From the NCBI RefSeq assembly GCF_025146565.1, contig NZ_CP102258.1:1458001-1522000 (forward strand): 64,000 nt of DNA, given 5' to 3'. The first letter of the stretch is position 1. Each line of letters begins with the position of its first letter. The notes beneath the pieces were generated by a model, which saw only the letters and a list, made by a program, of their open reading frames with translations, did not search any database and was not told the DNA's origin. Shown here piece by piece: positions 52,519 through 61,577 of this stretch. Made by a program: the position numbers and the translations under genes. The DNA comes from Bacteroides eggerthii. GTDB lineage: Bacteria > Bacteroidota > Bacteroidia > Bacteroidales > Bacteroidaceae.

Positions 52519-54111
52519 TTACCTGTCAATATCCGGTACTACATAGTCCAGTGTTCCACCGATAGCGATAAGGTCGGCAATCTTTGCACCGCGACAAATT
52601 GTGTCTACGGTAGATACCAATGGAAGCCCCGTACTGCGGAAATGCAAGCGGTAGGGCATTTTGTCGCCATGGCTTTCGAGGAATACCCCGAATTCACCGC
52701 GGCTGCCTTCTACGGCGGCATAGTAGTTGCCTTCCGGCACGCGGATAATCGGTTTCATCTTTTCCTGATAGTTGCCTTCGGGGATGTTGTCTATCAACTG
52801 TTCGATGATATTCAGGCTTTCCATGATTTCATCCATGCGGATGAGATAGCGTGCCCAGGAATCACCTTCGGTGCGGATAACTTCTTTAAAGTCCACCTTG
52901 CTATACATGCTGTAAGGCATACGCTTACGCACATCGCAAGCCCAACCGCTGGCACGACCTGTGCCTCCGGTGGCGCCGAAGGCTATGGCATCTTCACGAG
53001 ACAGTACCCCTACGCCTTTCAGACGTTGTTGCGCAATGATGTTTCCCGTAAATACATCGTGGTATTCATGCAGGATGCCGCGCAGGTAAGGAATGAATTC
53101 TTTTACCTTTTTCTGGAAGTCGGGAGCAATGTCGGCTTGTACGCCGCCAATTGTGTTATAGTTCATGATGAGGCGTCCGCCGCAGGTTCCTTCAAAGATG
53201 TCCAGAATCTTCTCGCGATCGCGAAAACCGTAGAAGAAAGCGGTCAGTGCGCCGAGGTCCATTGCCAGGCAGGAGTAGAAAAGCAAGTGTGAATCGATGC
53301 GTTGCAATTCGTCCATGATTGTGCGGATGTACTGCACGCGTTCGCTGACTTCTATACCCATTGCTTGTTCGATGCACATGCATAGGGCATGGCGGTTTTG
53401 GTGGGCGCCCAGATAGTCCAAACGGTCGGTTAGAGCCAGTGTTTGCGGGTATGTCAGGCTCTCGCACATCTTTTCGATGCCCCGGTGGATATAGCCGCAG
53501 TTGGCATCGATTTTTTCGATGATTTCACCTTCCAGTGACACGCGGAAACGCATTACACCATGGGTTGCAGGATGCTGCGGACCGATATTTACTACATATT
53601 CATCATCACCGAAGAGTAGCGATTCTTTGTTCTTTACGGTTCCATCCGGATTCAGCTCCAGTTCGGTGGTTGTATCGACTGTCTCCTCATTATCCATACG
53701 CAGAGGGTTTTGTGCTTCAGGATCATCGTCCTTACGCATCGGATAGCCTACCCAATCATTGCGCAGATAAAGACGTCGCATATCGGGATGACCGATGAAA
53801 ACCACCCCATAGAAATCGAATACTTCACGTTCCAGGAAGTCGGCGGCTTTCCATATGTCGCACACTGAAGGCAGTTCGGGATGTTCCCTGTCGAGGGTGG
53901 CGGTGCGAACTGCCATCCGTTTGCCGGTGGCAGTAGATTCCAGCTGATAAACAACGCCAAGGCCTCGTGGAGTGTCGGGAGTATCTTTAGCTGTGTCCGG
54001 CTCACCCCAGTCCATGCCTGTAAGGCATTCAAGGAAGTCCATCTGCTCTTCTTGCCGTAGGCGCAGCATCTCGTCATGCAAGGCTGCGGGATTTATATAT
54101 TTTATTTCCAT
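52519..54111 (-). CDS. nuoCD: Fused NADH-quinone oxidoreductase subunits C and D
   Basis: A 530-residue fusion. NuoC (30-kDa type) covers about 1-145, with EREVFDFYGVVFIGHPDMRR. NuoD (49-kDa type) covers about 165-530, with NIGPQHPATHGVMRF, NCGYIHRGIEKM and the C-terminal TLDYVVPDIDR. These form the quinone-reduction module of complex I next to cluster N2 in NuoB. The linker is short. The operon order A-B-CD-H-I-J-K-L-M-N lacks E, F and G. Confidence 0.96.
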   Translation of the reverse strand: MEIKYINPAALHDEMLRLRQEEQMDFLECLTGMDWGEPDTAKDTPDTPRGLGVVYQLESTATGKRMAVRTATLDREHPELPSVCDIWKAADFLEREVFDFYGVVFIGHPDMRRLYLRNDWVGYPMRKDDDPEAQNPLRMDNEETVDTTTELELNPDGTVKNKESLLFGDDEYVVNIGPQHPATHGVMRFRVSLEGEIIEKIDANCGYIHRGIEKMCESLTYPQTLALTDRLDYLGAHQNRHALCMCIEQAMGIEVSERVQYIRTIMDELQRIDSHLLFYSCLAMDLGALTAFFYGFRDREKILDIFEGTCGGRLIMNYNTIGGVQADIAPDFQKKVKEFIPYLRGILHEYHDVFTGNIIAQQRLKGVGVLSREDAIAFGATGGTGRASGWACDVRKRMPYSMYSKVDFKEVIRTEGDSWARYLIRMDEIMESLNIIEQLIDNIPEGNYQEKMKPIIRVPEGNYYAAVEGSRGEFGVFLESHGDKMPYRLHFRSTGLPLVSTVDTICRGAKIADLIAIGGTLDYVVPDIDR

Positions 54112-54190
54112 ACTTAACTTATATAATGTCTGGAGTTTAGCAATTAAGGATTATTGATTTATAGACTTATTTATTGATATTTGTACCGTT

Positions 54191-54225
54191 CTAATCACTA
54201 ATTTCTAATCGCTAATCACTAATCA
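54191..54225. repeat. Heptad array starting at the nuoB stop codon
   Basis: Five units on the plus strand: CTAATCA, CTAATTT, CTAATCG, CTAATCA and CTAATCA. The nuoB stop TGA (54223-54225) is the first triplet of the array on the coding strand. Confidence 0.8.
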
Positions 54226-54807
54226 CAAGTTCTTCTCTTCTTTTCGGTTTACTCCGCCAAAATATTTTTCGATTTTCACTTTGCGTTGCAACTGCATCAT
54301 TCCGTAGTAGAATGCTTCGGGTCGGGGAGGGCATCCCGGAATATATACGTCTACCGGCAGGATCTTATCCACTCCATTGACAACGTGGTAAGACTTCTTG
54401 AACGGACCGCCACTGACTGCGCAGCCACCTACGGCTATCACATACTTAGGGTCGGCCATCTGGTCGTACAGACGTTTCAGCACCGGGGCCATTTTGTTTG
54501 TGATTGTTCCACACACCATGATCATGTCTGCCTGACGCGGACTGGCGCGGGCTACTTCAAACCCGAAGCGTGCCATATCATAGCGGGCTGCACCGAGGGC
54601 CATAAATTCGATACCGCAACAACTTGTTGCAAACGTAAGCGGCCACAGTGAGTTACTGCGTCCCCAATTAACGAAATCGTCCAGTACGCCGAGGGCCACG
54701 TTGGCACCTCCTGCATTAAGTTCCCGAACCAATTTCTCCAACGTTTCATTGTCTGTAAACTCCTCATAAGGGATAGATTTTATGTTGGGTTTCTTCGTTA
54801 CTTCCAT
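54223..54807 (-). CDS. nuoB: NADH-quinone oxidoreductase subunit B
   Basis: A 194-residue subunit holding the terminal [4Fe-4S] cluster N2. Its ligands are the tandem Cys63-Cys64 ([14 protein letters not shown]), Cys129 (VGGCAVSGG) and Cys159 ([11 protein letters not shown]). The start at 54807 is supported by AAAGGAG nine bases upstream; the gene overlaps the end of nuoA by 10 bp. The longer upstream frame is only the nuoA sequence read in another phase. Confidence 0.97.
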   Translation of the reverse strand: MEVTKKPNIKSIPYEEFTDNETLEKLVRELNAGGANVALGVLDDFVNWGRSNSLWPLTFATSCCGIEFMALGAARYDMARFGFEVARASPRQADMIMVCGTITNKMAPVLKRLYDQMADPKYVIAVGGCAVSGGPFKKSYHVVNGVDKILPVDVYIPGCPPRPEAFYYGMMQLQRKVKIEKYFGGVNRKEEKNL

Positions 54808-55148
54808 TCCAAAGCTCCTTTCCTCCAGGCATAAGCAAGACCCAGAATTAATATAATAAGGAAAAATAAAATACTGAAAAGCCCGGCTACTCCAAGCTCC
54901 CTTGTAATGACTGCCCAAGGGAACAGGAAAACCGTCTCCACCTCGAACATCAGAAACAGGATGGCAAACAGGTAGTAACCCACCCGGAACTGCATCCATG
55001 ATTTACCGCGGGTGGGAATACCACATTCGTACGGCTCCATTTTCTGCGCATTGTACGAACGGGGCGCTATCGCATTAGACAGCGCGATGACGATACCCAC
55101 GAAAGCAATTGCCGTCAACAGGACGACTACTAACAAAGTAAAGTTCAT
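54798..55148 (-). CDS. nuoA: NADH-quinone oxidoreductase subunit A
   Basis: A 116-residue membrane subunit with three helices. The TM1-2 loop holds the conserved [20 protein letters not shown]. It is the first gene of the nuo operon. About 115 bp of A/T-rich sequence separate it from the next gene upstream, and I found no full-consensus -7 box there. Confidence 0.95.
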   Translation of the reverse strand: MNFTLLVVVLLTAIAFVGIVIALSNAIAPRSYNAQKMEPYECGIPTRGKSWMQFRVGYYLFAILFLMFEVETVFLFPWAVITRELGVAGLFSILFFLIILILGLAYAWRKGALEWK

Positions 55149-55265
55149 AAATCTGATAAGATTTTAGATGTATAAATATAGATATACGGTAATAATACAG
55201 CGATAGGACAATAAGATGATAGAATGACAATATGTAAAAGGATTCCCCGCTGTCTATCACTCGTT

Positions 55266-55637
55266 TTATACGATAATCTTTCTTAACCCGAATACGTAGT
55301 AATGCAGATCGGGTACAGGAGTATGGTGCAGGTCGGGTATGCGGTCATAACTCTGTGCACGTAGCATTTGTTGCATACGGATGATGCCGGTGCGCAACAT
55401 AGAACTTTTATTACTCGGTACTTGCATATTATCCACATGTTCCAGACAGGAAGCGGTGGATGATGAATGTTGGTAATAGTTCTGAACGGCTTGCCGGGTG
55501 GTAGGTGCTTGAGTTAGGGTGCAACTCTCTGTCTGGTGGTCAACCGGAGTGCATAATAAATCCGCAGCTTCTATTGCACCGTTGTGTAATAAAACTGCGA
55601 GTATGGCTATCATACAATATTTTATGCACTGTTTCAT
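55266..55637 (-). CDS. Small exported protein of unknown function
   Basis: About 123 residues with a signal peptide (MKQCIKYCMIAILAVLLHNG, cleavage near AIEAAD). The mature part is polar and rich in Gln, Thr, Ser and His, with Cys residues (LLCTPVDHQTESC, ASCLEH) that could form disulfides. It ends LHYYVFGLRKIIV. I recognise no family. The start at 55637 follows a -7 box; the longer frame from 55664 would include that promoter. It sits immediately upstream of the nuo operon on the same strand, so read-through into nuoA is possible. Confidence 0.6.
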   Translation of the reverse strand: MKQCIKYCMIAILAVLLHNGAIEAADLLCTPVDHQTESCTLTQAPTTRQAVQNYYQHSSSTASCLEHVDNMQVPSNKSSMLRTGIIRMQQMLRAQSYDRIPDLHHTPVPDLHYYVFGLRKIIV

Positions 55638-55661
55638 ACCTCCATATCTCTTTTCAGGGCG

Positions 55662-55669
55662 CAAAGATA
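55662..55669 (-). promoter_or_regulatory. -7 box upstream of the small exported protein
   Basis: Minus-strand TATCTTTG matches TAnnTTTG, 24 bp before the ATG at 55637. It may also feed the nuo operon, since no terminator is visible in between. Confidence 0.5.
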
Positions 55670-55739
55670 TAATAAGTATCTCTCATTTTGCTATCTCGGC
55701 ATGACAAAAAATGACTATTTTTACACTTTTTATCCTAAA

Positions 55740-57200
55740 TCAATTCCGTTTCCAGAATTCCGGTGTGAATAAAAGTAAAACGGTGAATAATTCCAGACGT
55801 CCCAGCAACATCAGGAACGACAGCAGCCATTTAGCGGCATCGGGTAGGGAATTCCACGAATATGCCGGGCCGGTATCTCCTAATCCCGGACCCATATTCC
55901 CGATGCTGGACACAACGCAGCCGATAGATTCTTCGGCATCTATCCCCATTCCCATCATTATTAATATGCCGATGATAGCAATAATGAAATATAAAAAGAA
56001 GAATGCCAGTACGGTAGAAACAATGGAAGGCGATATGACTTGCTTGTTTACGCGTACCGGTAATACGGCGTTGGGGTGGAGGATATGCTTGAACTCATTG
56101 CGTGACACTTTGGCGAGAATGACCATTCGAATACATTTTAGTCCGCCTGTCGTGCTGCCTGCGCACGCTCCCATTATCATGACGATGGTCAGTAATCCCC
56201 AGAGTATGGGCGTCCATAGCATGTAGTCGTCTGTGGCAAAGCCGGTGGAAGTGTGCAGGGAGATAACCTGGAACAATGATTTGCGGAAGGCTTCTTCCAT
56301 GCCCATCGAACTGGTATAATGAAGGATAACGGCAATTACGGTGGTAAATCCGGTTACCGACCAGAAGTACCATTTCAATTCAGCGTTATCAATGACTTTT
56401 TTGAATTTCCGGTTGACAAAAAACAACAGCAACGTAAAGTTGATGCCGGAGACAAACATAAAAAGGGAGATAACATATTCTATGTAGGGAGAATGATAGT
56501 ATGCCACACTCGCCTGTTTGGTAGAAAAACCTCCTGTGCCTGTGGTGGCGAAAGCATGGCATATGCTGTCAAACCAGTTCATTCCTCCCAGCATTAGCAG
56601 GATTACGAGGATAAAGGTAAGTCCGGTATAGATTCCCCATATCCATTTGGCTGTAATGCCGATGCGCGGGTGCACTTTGTCATGGGTGGGGCCGCTGGCT
56701 TCGGCTGCGAATACTTGCAGGCCGCTGACTCCGAAGATGGGCAACACTGCAATCGTGAACATGATGATTCCCAAACCGCCTATCCATTGCGTCATGCTGC
56801 GCCAGAACAAAAGTCCATGGGGAAGCGACTCTATGTTGTCCAGTACGGTGGCTCCCGTACTGGTAAAGCCGGACATGGTTTCAAAAAAAGCATTTGTAAT
56901 GTCGGGGACATATCCGCTGATGTAAAAAGGCAACATACCGAAGAGGGAGAAGGCTACCCAGGCAAAGCTGACCAATACATAACCGTCGCGACGGGTTAAC
57001 TGCTTGTCGCCCCCTTTTCCGGCAACTGCCATGAGCAGACCGGCTCCGGCTGTGATTCCTGCCGATTTCCAAAAGTCGAGCAGTGCTTCGTCGTTATAGT
57101 AATATGATATGCCCGAGCATGCCAACAGCATGATTGTTTCCAGCAATAGCAGAATACCGATAATCCGTATAATTGTCTTAAAGTTGATCACGTCTGTCAA
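55740..57200 (-). CDS. trkH: Potassium uptake channel subunit TrkH
   Basis: A 486-residue K+ channel-forming membrane protein of the Trk/Ktr superfamily. Selectivity-filter-like loops occur as TMSGFTSTGATVLDN, TTGTGGFSTKQASV, STGFATDDYM and SIGNMGPGLGDTGPAY, with one per M1-P-M2 repeat. It follows trkA by 18 bp, so channel and regulator are co-expressed. Confidence 0.95.
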   Translation of the reverse strand: MTDVINFKTIIRIIGILLLLETIMLLACSGISYYYNDEALLDFWKSAGITAGAGLLMAVAGKGGDKQLTRRDGYVLVSFAWVAFSLFGMLPFYISGYVPDITNAFFETMSGFTSTGATVLDNIESLPHGLLFWRSMTQWIGGLGIIMFTIAVLPIFGVSGLQVFAAEASGPTHDKVHPRIGITAKWIWGIYTGLTFILVILLMLGGMNWFDSICHAFATTGTGGFSTKQASVAYYHSPYIEYVISLFMFVSGINFTLLLFFVNRKFKKVIDNAELKWYFWSVTGFTTVIAVILHYTSSMGMEEAFRKSLFQVISLHTSTGFATDDYMLWTPILWGLLTIVMIMGACAGSTTGGLKCIRMVILAKVSRNEFKHILHPNAVLPVRVNKQVISPSIVSTVLAFFFLYFIIAIIGILIMMGMGIDAEESIGCVVSSIGNMGPGLGDTGPAYSWNSLPDAAKWLLSFLMLLGRLELFTVLLLFTPEFWKRN

Positions 57201-57218
57201 GTAACTCTTAATTCTTCG

Positions 57219-58559
57219 CTAATTAAAGTATTTTTCGATTTTCTTAATCATCATGTTCAGGCAGAATACCACCACATGGTCGCCGGGTTGTATTTGCGTG
57301 TTACCCATAACCACAACACCTTCACCGTTACGTATCAGTCCGCCGATAGTGGTTCCTTTGGGCAGGCCGAGGTCTTTTACCGGGTGTTTGGTTATTTTGG
57401 ATCCTGCCTTGACGGTAAACTCCGCTACATCAGCATTGGCGAAAGTCAGGCATTTCACATTGCTGACGTCGGCATCCAGCATCATCTGGTAAATATGGCT
57501 GGCAGCGATCATCTTTTTATTGATGACAGTGCCGATGTCAAGGCTTTCCGCCATACCTATATAATCTATGTTTTCTACTTCCGCCACTGTTTTGCTTACT
57601 CCCATACGCTTTGCCGCCAGACAGGCAAGGATGTTTGTTTCCGAGTTGCCGGTTAGTGCAACAAAGGCTTCGGTGTTCTTCAATCCTTCTTCCACGAGTA
57701 AGTCCATGTCTCGTCCGTCTCCGTTGATAATCATTGTCTTGTCATCCAATAATTCGGTCAGCCGGTTGCATCGGTTCAGGTCGTTATCCACAATTTTCAC
57801 TTGCATATAGTCGGGAACATATTGTGCGGTGCGCACGGCAATGCGGCTTCCGCCCATAATCATGACGTTGCGTACGTCGGCATAATCTTCTTTGCCGGCT
57901 ATCTTGCGGATATATGGAACGAATTTGCGGGTGGTGGTGAAGTAGACAATGTCGTGCAGCTTTATGACATCGTCGCCACGAGGAATCAATGTTTCGTTAC
58001 CGCGTTTGATGGCTACCACGTGATAGGGCAGTTCCGGTCCGCCCAGTTGGTGCAGGGGGATGTCCAGAATCTCAGCCTTTTCGCGCATCTTGGCACCTAT
58101 CAGAATCAGTGCACCGCCGCAAAATTCCCACCATTGGCGCACCCAGCTCATGCGGATGGATGATACGATTTCTTTTGCAGCGAGCATTTCCGGATAAATG
58201 AGCGAGTCTACCCCTAACTTCTGGAAGAACTCCTTGTTTTTGGGTAGCAGGTATTCGTAGTTGTCAATGCGCCCTACGGTCTTTTGCGCACCGAGGTTGG
58301 TGGCAAGCATACAGGCGGTGATGTTGCGGCTTTCATCGGGGGTGACGGCAATGAAGAGGTCGGCTTCTCCTACTCCTACTTCTTTTAATCCTGTAATGGA
58401 GGTGGGAGAGGCGGTGACGGTCATCAAGTCGAAGTTGGAGCTGAGCGTGCTCATCCTTTCTTCGTTGTCGTCCATCAATATGATGTCTTGCTTCTCGCGC
58501 GACAAGAGTTTGGCTAAATGTGTGCCTACTGCGCCGGCACCTGCAATAATAATCTTCAC
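57219..58559 (-). CDS. trkA: Trk potassium uptake regulator TrkA
   Basis: A 446-residue cytosolic protein with two tandem RCK modules. Each has a Rossmann nucleotide-binding fold (IIAGAGAVGTHLAKLLSREK at the N-terminus; VMIMGGSRIAVRTAQYV near residue 230) and a TrkA_C domain. It binds NAD(H)/ATP and gates TrkH. The start codon is GTG at 58559, 75 bp after dxs; the gap contains inverted heptad repeats. Confidence 0.94.
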   Translation of the reverse strand: MKIIIAGAGAVGTHLAKLLSREKQDIILMDDNEERMSTLSSNFDLMTVTASPTSITGLKEVGVGEADLFIAVTPDESRNITACMLATNLGAQKTVGRIDNYEYLLPKNKEFFQKLGVDSLIYPEMLAAKEIVSSIRMSWVRQWWEFCGGALILIGAKMREKAEILDIPLHQLGGPELPYHVVAIKRGNETLIPRGDDVIKLHDIVYFTTTRKFVPYIRKIAGKEDYADVRNVMIMGGSRIAVRTAQYVPDYMQVKIVDNDLNRCNRLTELLDDKTMIINGDGRDMDLLVEEGLKNTEAFVALTGNSETNILACLAAKRMGVSKTVAEVENIDYIGMAESLDIGTVINKKMIAASHIYQMMLDADVSNVKCLTFANADVAEFTVKAGSKITKHPVKDLGLPKGTTIGGLIRNGEGVVVMGNTQIQPGDHVVVFCLNMMIKKIEKYFN

Positions 58560-58574
58560 AATATTTTTAGAAAT

Positions 58575-58651
58575 GAAGAATTAAGAATGAAGAATTTCCT
58601 TGCGGATGGCTTGCGCATGGCGCAGCCCGGTTCTTCATTCATCATTCTTAA
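58575..58651. repeat. Inverted heptad repeats at the dxs-trkA junction
   Basis: GAAGAAT, TAAGAAT and GAAGAAT (58575-58595) face TTCTTCA, TTCATCA and TTCTTAA (58631-58651). The right-hand units lie within the last codons and stop of dxs, and a stem-loop with a GC-rich loop (about 58603-58630) forms. Confidence 0.72.
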
Positions 58652-60542
58652 TTAATATATTATAGATTCCTTCTTCATCCATTCCGCACAACCGGTATAG
58701 TTCTTGTACCGTACCATGTTCAATAAATGTGTCGGGCACGCCGATACGCTTTATATGCGGGGTGTAGTCATGATCTGCCATGAATTCCAGTACGGCACTT
58801 CCCATGCCGCCTTTTCGTGCACCGTCTTCTATGGTGAGGATGCGACTGAAGTTACGTCCTACTTCATGTAATAATGTTTCATCCAGAGGCTTGAGGAAAC
58901 GCAGGTCGTAATGGGCTATGGAGATTCCTTTGTCTGCTTCCGCCCGTTTAATGGCGCGTGCGGCAATGTTTCCTATCGGGCCGAGGGTGATGACTGCCAG
59001 GTCTTTGCCGTCTTTCAGTTTACGCCCTTTGCCTACGGGGATTTCTTCCAGTGGACATTTCCAGTTTACCAGTACGCCGCGTCCACGCGGGTAACGGATA
59101 ACGAACGGACCCTTATCGGGCAGTTGGGCTGTGTACATCAGCCGGCGCAACTCGTGTTCGTCCATAGGTGAAGATATAGTCAGATTAGGGATAGGGCGGA
59201 AATAGGCAAGATCGTATACTCCATGATGCGTAGGTCCGTCTTCGCCTACCAGTCCGGCGCGGTCCAAACAAAGTACGACGGGTAGCTTCAGGATGGCAAT
59301 GTCGTGTATCACGTTGTCGTAGGCCCGTTGCATGAAGGACGAATAAATGTTGCAGAAAGGTTGCAGCCCTTCTTTTGCCATACCGCCGGAGAATGTGGCG
59401 GCATGTCCTTCGGCAATACCCACGTCGAAGGCGCGGTCGGGCATGGCTTTCATCAATAGGTTCATGGAACATCCTGTGGGCATGGCGGGGGTGATACCGA
59501 CAATTTTCGGATTCTTCTCGGCCAATTCCACCAATGTCTCTCCGAATACGGTTTGGTACAGAGGGGGCAGATTGCTGGTATCGGTCGTGATGCGTTCGCC
59601 TGTCTCCGGATCGAATTTGCCCGGTGCATGCCAGATGCCCGGATTTTTTTCTGCCGGTTCAAAGCCTTTGCCTTTGACTGTGTGCAGATGAAGGATCTTA
59701 GGACCCTGCATATCTTTTATATCCCGCAGGATGCGTGCCAGGTTTTTTACATCGTGTCCGTTTATTGGACCGAAGTAGCGGATGTTCATCCCCTCGAAGA
59801 TGTTCTGCTGCTGGGCTGCCATTGATTTCAGGCTGTTGGAGAAGCGGATTAACGCTTTACGCCGGTCTTCATTCAGTACGCCCATTTTGAATAGCATTTT
59901 GGATGCTTTGAAGCGTAGCTGGTTGTAGCGGTTCGATGTGGTCAGGTTGAAGAGATATTGTTTCATGCCACCCACACTGCGGTCTATCGCCATGTCATTA
60001 TCGTTGAGGATAATCAACAGGTTGTTGGCCGTGGACGAAGCATTGTTCAAGCCCTCGAAAGCCAGTCCTCCGCTCATGCTGCCGTCGCCAATGACGGCTA
60101 CTACGTGGCGGTCTTTTTCTCCTTTCTTGGCTGCTGCGACAGCCATACCCAAAGCCGCCGAAATAGAATTGGAGGCATGTCCGCAGGTAAAGGTGTCGTA
60201 ATCGCTTTCTACGGGAGTGGGAAAAGGACGTATGCCTTTGAATTTGCGGTTGGTGCAGAAAGCCTCGCGACGTCCGGTGAGCATCTTGTGCCCGTAAGCC
60301 TGATGCCCCACATCCCATACGATGCGGTCGTATGGAGTGTTGTAGACGTAATGCAGCGCTACGGTCAGTTCCACCGTACCCAAACTCGCAGCAAAATGTC
60401 CCGGATTGCATGAAAGTTCTTGAATGATGTCTTGCCTTAATTCTTCACAAAGTTCCGGAAGTTGTTCTACGCTTAATTTACGTAAGTCTTCCGGATAAGA
60501 AATGGAATTTAGCAAGTTATATGTTGTTGACTCTGTTTTCAT
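58635..60542 (-). CDS. dxs: 1-deoxy-D-xylulose-5-phosphate synthase
   Basis: A 635-residue thiamine-diphosphate enzyme that condenses pyruvate and glyceraldehyde-3-phosphate, the first step of the MEP isoprenoid pathway. The TPP motif is [16 protein letters not shown] with a downstream NDND. Also visible are [34 protein letters not shown] and RYPRGRGVL. The start at 60542 (MKTESTTY) is chosen because a -7 box lies 25 bp upstream within the longer frame. trkA-trkH follow on the same strand. Confidence 0.96.
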   Translation of the reverse strand: MKTESTTYNLLNSISYPEDLRKLSVEQLPELCEELRQDIIQELSCNPGHFAASLGTVELTVALHYVYNTPYDRIVWDVGHQAYGHKMLTGRREAFCTNRKFKGIRPFPTPVESDYDTFTCGHASNSISAALGMAVAAAKKGEKDRHVVAVIGDGSMSGGLAFEGLNNASSTANNLLIILNDNDMAIDRSVGGMKQYLFNLTTSNRYNQLRFKASKMLFKMGVLNEDRRKALIRFSNSLKSMAAQQQNIFEGMNIRYFGPINGHDVKNLARILRDIKDMQGPKILHLHTVKGKGFEPAEKNPGIWHAPGKFDPETGERITTDTSNLPPLYQTVFGETLVELAEKNPKIVGITPAMPTGCSMNLLMKAMPDRAFDVGIAEGHAATFSGGMAKEGLQPFCNIYSSFMQRAYDNVIHDIAILKLPVVLCLDRAGLVGEDGPTHHGVYDLAYFRPIPNLTISSPMDEHELRRLMYTAQLPDKGPFVIRYPRGRGVLVNWKCPLEEIPVGKGRKLKDGKDLAVITLGPIGNIAARAIKRAEADKGISIAHYDLRFLKPLDETLLHEVGRNFSRILTIEDGARKGGMGSAVLEFMADHDYTPHIKRIGVPDTFIEHGTVQELYRLCGMDEEGIYNILIKNDE

Positions 60543-60566
60543 CACTGTACTGAAGATTACAAAATG

Positions 60567-60574
60567 CAAAAATA
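60567..60574 (-). promoter_or_regulatory. -7 box for dxs
   Basis: Minus-strand TATTTTTG matches TAnnTTTG, about 25 bp before the ATG at 60542. The -33 position is not well conserved. Confidence 0.5.
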
Positions 60575-60694
60575 CGAAAAGAAAACGGATGACTATATCA
60601 TTTTATCTGTTTTTTATTTTGTCGTCTTCTTTTTACATAGAAAAGAGGGATAAATCCTTTCCGCTATGAAATATACAATGAAAACTTGTTTTGC

Positions 60695-60850
60695 CCGGCG
60701 GGAAAACCTATCTTTGTAGTATCCAAGACTTGGAATTGAGCTTTGATTTCTGAAACTGAAAGTTCAATTCCTTAGAATGAAAGCTTTATTCTAAGAAATG
60801 AAGCCTTCATTCCAAGTCTTGGATACTGCAAAGATAGGTTCCCTTGCCGG
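60695..60850. repeat. Long inverted repeat (42-bp arms) enclosing several palindromes
   Basis: 60695-60736 is the reverse complement of 60809-60850 except for five mismatches, four of them near the outer ends. Inside are smaller palindromes: CCAAG-a-CTTGG (centre 60728), TGAA-ag-TTCA (60761), AAAGCTTT within CTTAGAAT...ATTCTAAG (60783), AATGAAG-c-CTTCATT (60804) and CCAAG-t-CTTGG (60817). Units starting near 60754, 60776 and 60797 resemble each other at a 21-22 bp period. The element fills most of the gap between divergent dxs and the HU-like gene. It is about 70 bp from the HU-like start. Confidence 0.85.
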
Positions 60851-60923
60851 ATGAAGTAAGTTTGGATAGGGAGTACAGGAAGAAATAAGAGTGTGGAACC
60901 TTTTAAAAAAAAGAAGATAGCAA

Positions 60924-61556
60924 ATGCCTACGCATTATGTAATGAAAGAAATGCCTGACCTGCAAGGGAAAGGCGAACGGGTGACTTACCCGCAAATGGT
61001 ATTGTTGGGACAAAGTTCAACCCGCGAATTGGCGGAATATATCTCCCTACGGAGCGGCTTTTCTCCGGGGATGGTCGAGGGCATCATCTGCGAGCTGGCG
61101 GAGGCAATGGCGCATACAATGGCGCGGGGCTTTTCGGCAAAGATAGACGGCATCGGTACGTTCACTCCGGGGCTGGTGATAGGCGCCGACAAGGAGCGTG
61201 AAGAAGCGGACGGTGACGCCACCCATCGCAATGCGCAGAGCATCTTTGTGGGGAAAATTAATTTTCAGGCGGAAAAGGAACTGGTGTATAAAACCAATAG
61301 GCACTGTACGCTGCGGCGTGCACCGTGGAAGCCTGTCCGCTCTTCGCAAAAATATACTGCCGGACAACGGTTGGAGATAGCACGAAAACATTTGGAAGCA
61401 CATCCTTTTCTCACCGTCCGTACGTATTGCCAACTGACGGGATTGCTTCGTTCGTCAGGAACCGTTGAGCTGCGTAAGTTGTCGCATACACCGGGAACGG
61501 GCATCGGCTTCAGCGGATTTGGCAGTCACCGCGTATATATCAAGTCTGAAGAATGA
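60924..61556 (+). CDS. HU/IHF-like DNA-binding protein with C-terminal extension
   Basis: A 210-residue protein. Residues about 15-125 match the HU/IHF-like fold found in Bacteroidetes (STRELAEYISLRSGFSPGMV, then AKIDGIGTFTPGL, then QSIFVGKINFQ). The last 80 residues form a second, basic domain (YTAGQRLEIARKHLEAHPFL, then TYCQLTGLLRSSGTVELRKL) that looks like a small helix-turn-helix unit. Canonical HU is about 90 residues. It probably binds and bends DNA. GSCFA and murF-alr follow closely on the same strand (21 bp, then a 25-bp overlap), suggesting one operon. Confidence 0.8.
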   Translation: MPTHYVMKEMPDLQGKGERVTYPQMVLLGQSSTRELAEYISLRSGFSPGMVEGIICELAEAMAHTMARGFSAKIDGIGTFTPGLVIGADKEREEADGDATHRNAQSIFVGKINFQAEKELVYKTNRHCTLRRAPWKPVRSSQKYTAGQRLEIARKHLEAHPFLTVRTYCQLTGLLRSSGTVELRKLSHTPGTGIGFSGFGSHRVYIKSEE

Positions 61557-61577
61557 ATATTTAATACCGGTTTGCTT

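Noticed and set aside
54808..54999. N-terminal extension of NuoB to a 258-residue protein
   Set aside because: The added residues are the nuoA coding region in another phase. The ATG at 54807 has a good ribosome site and gives the family's normal N-terminus.
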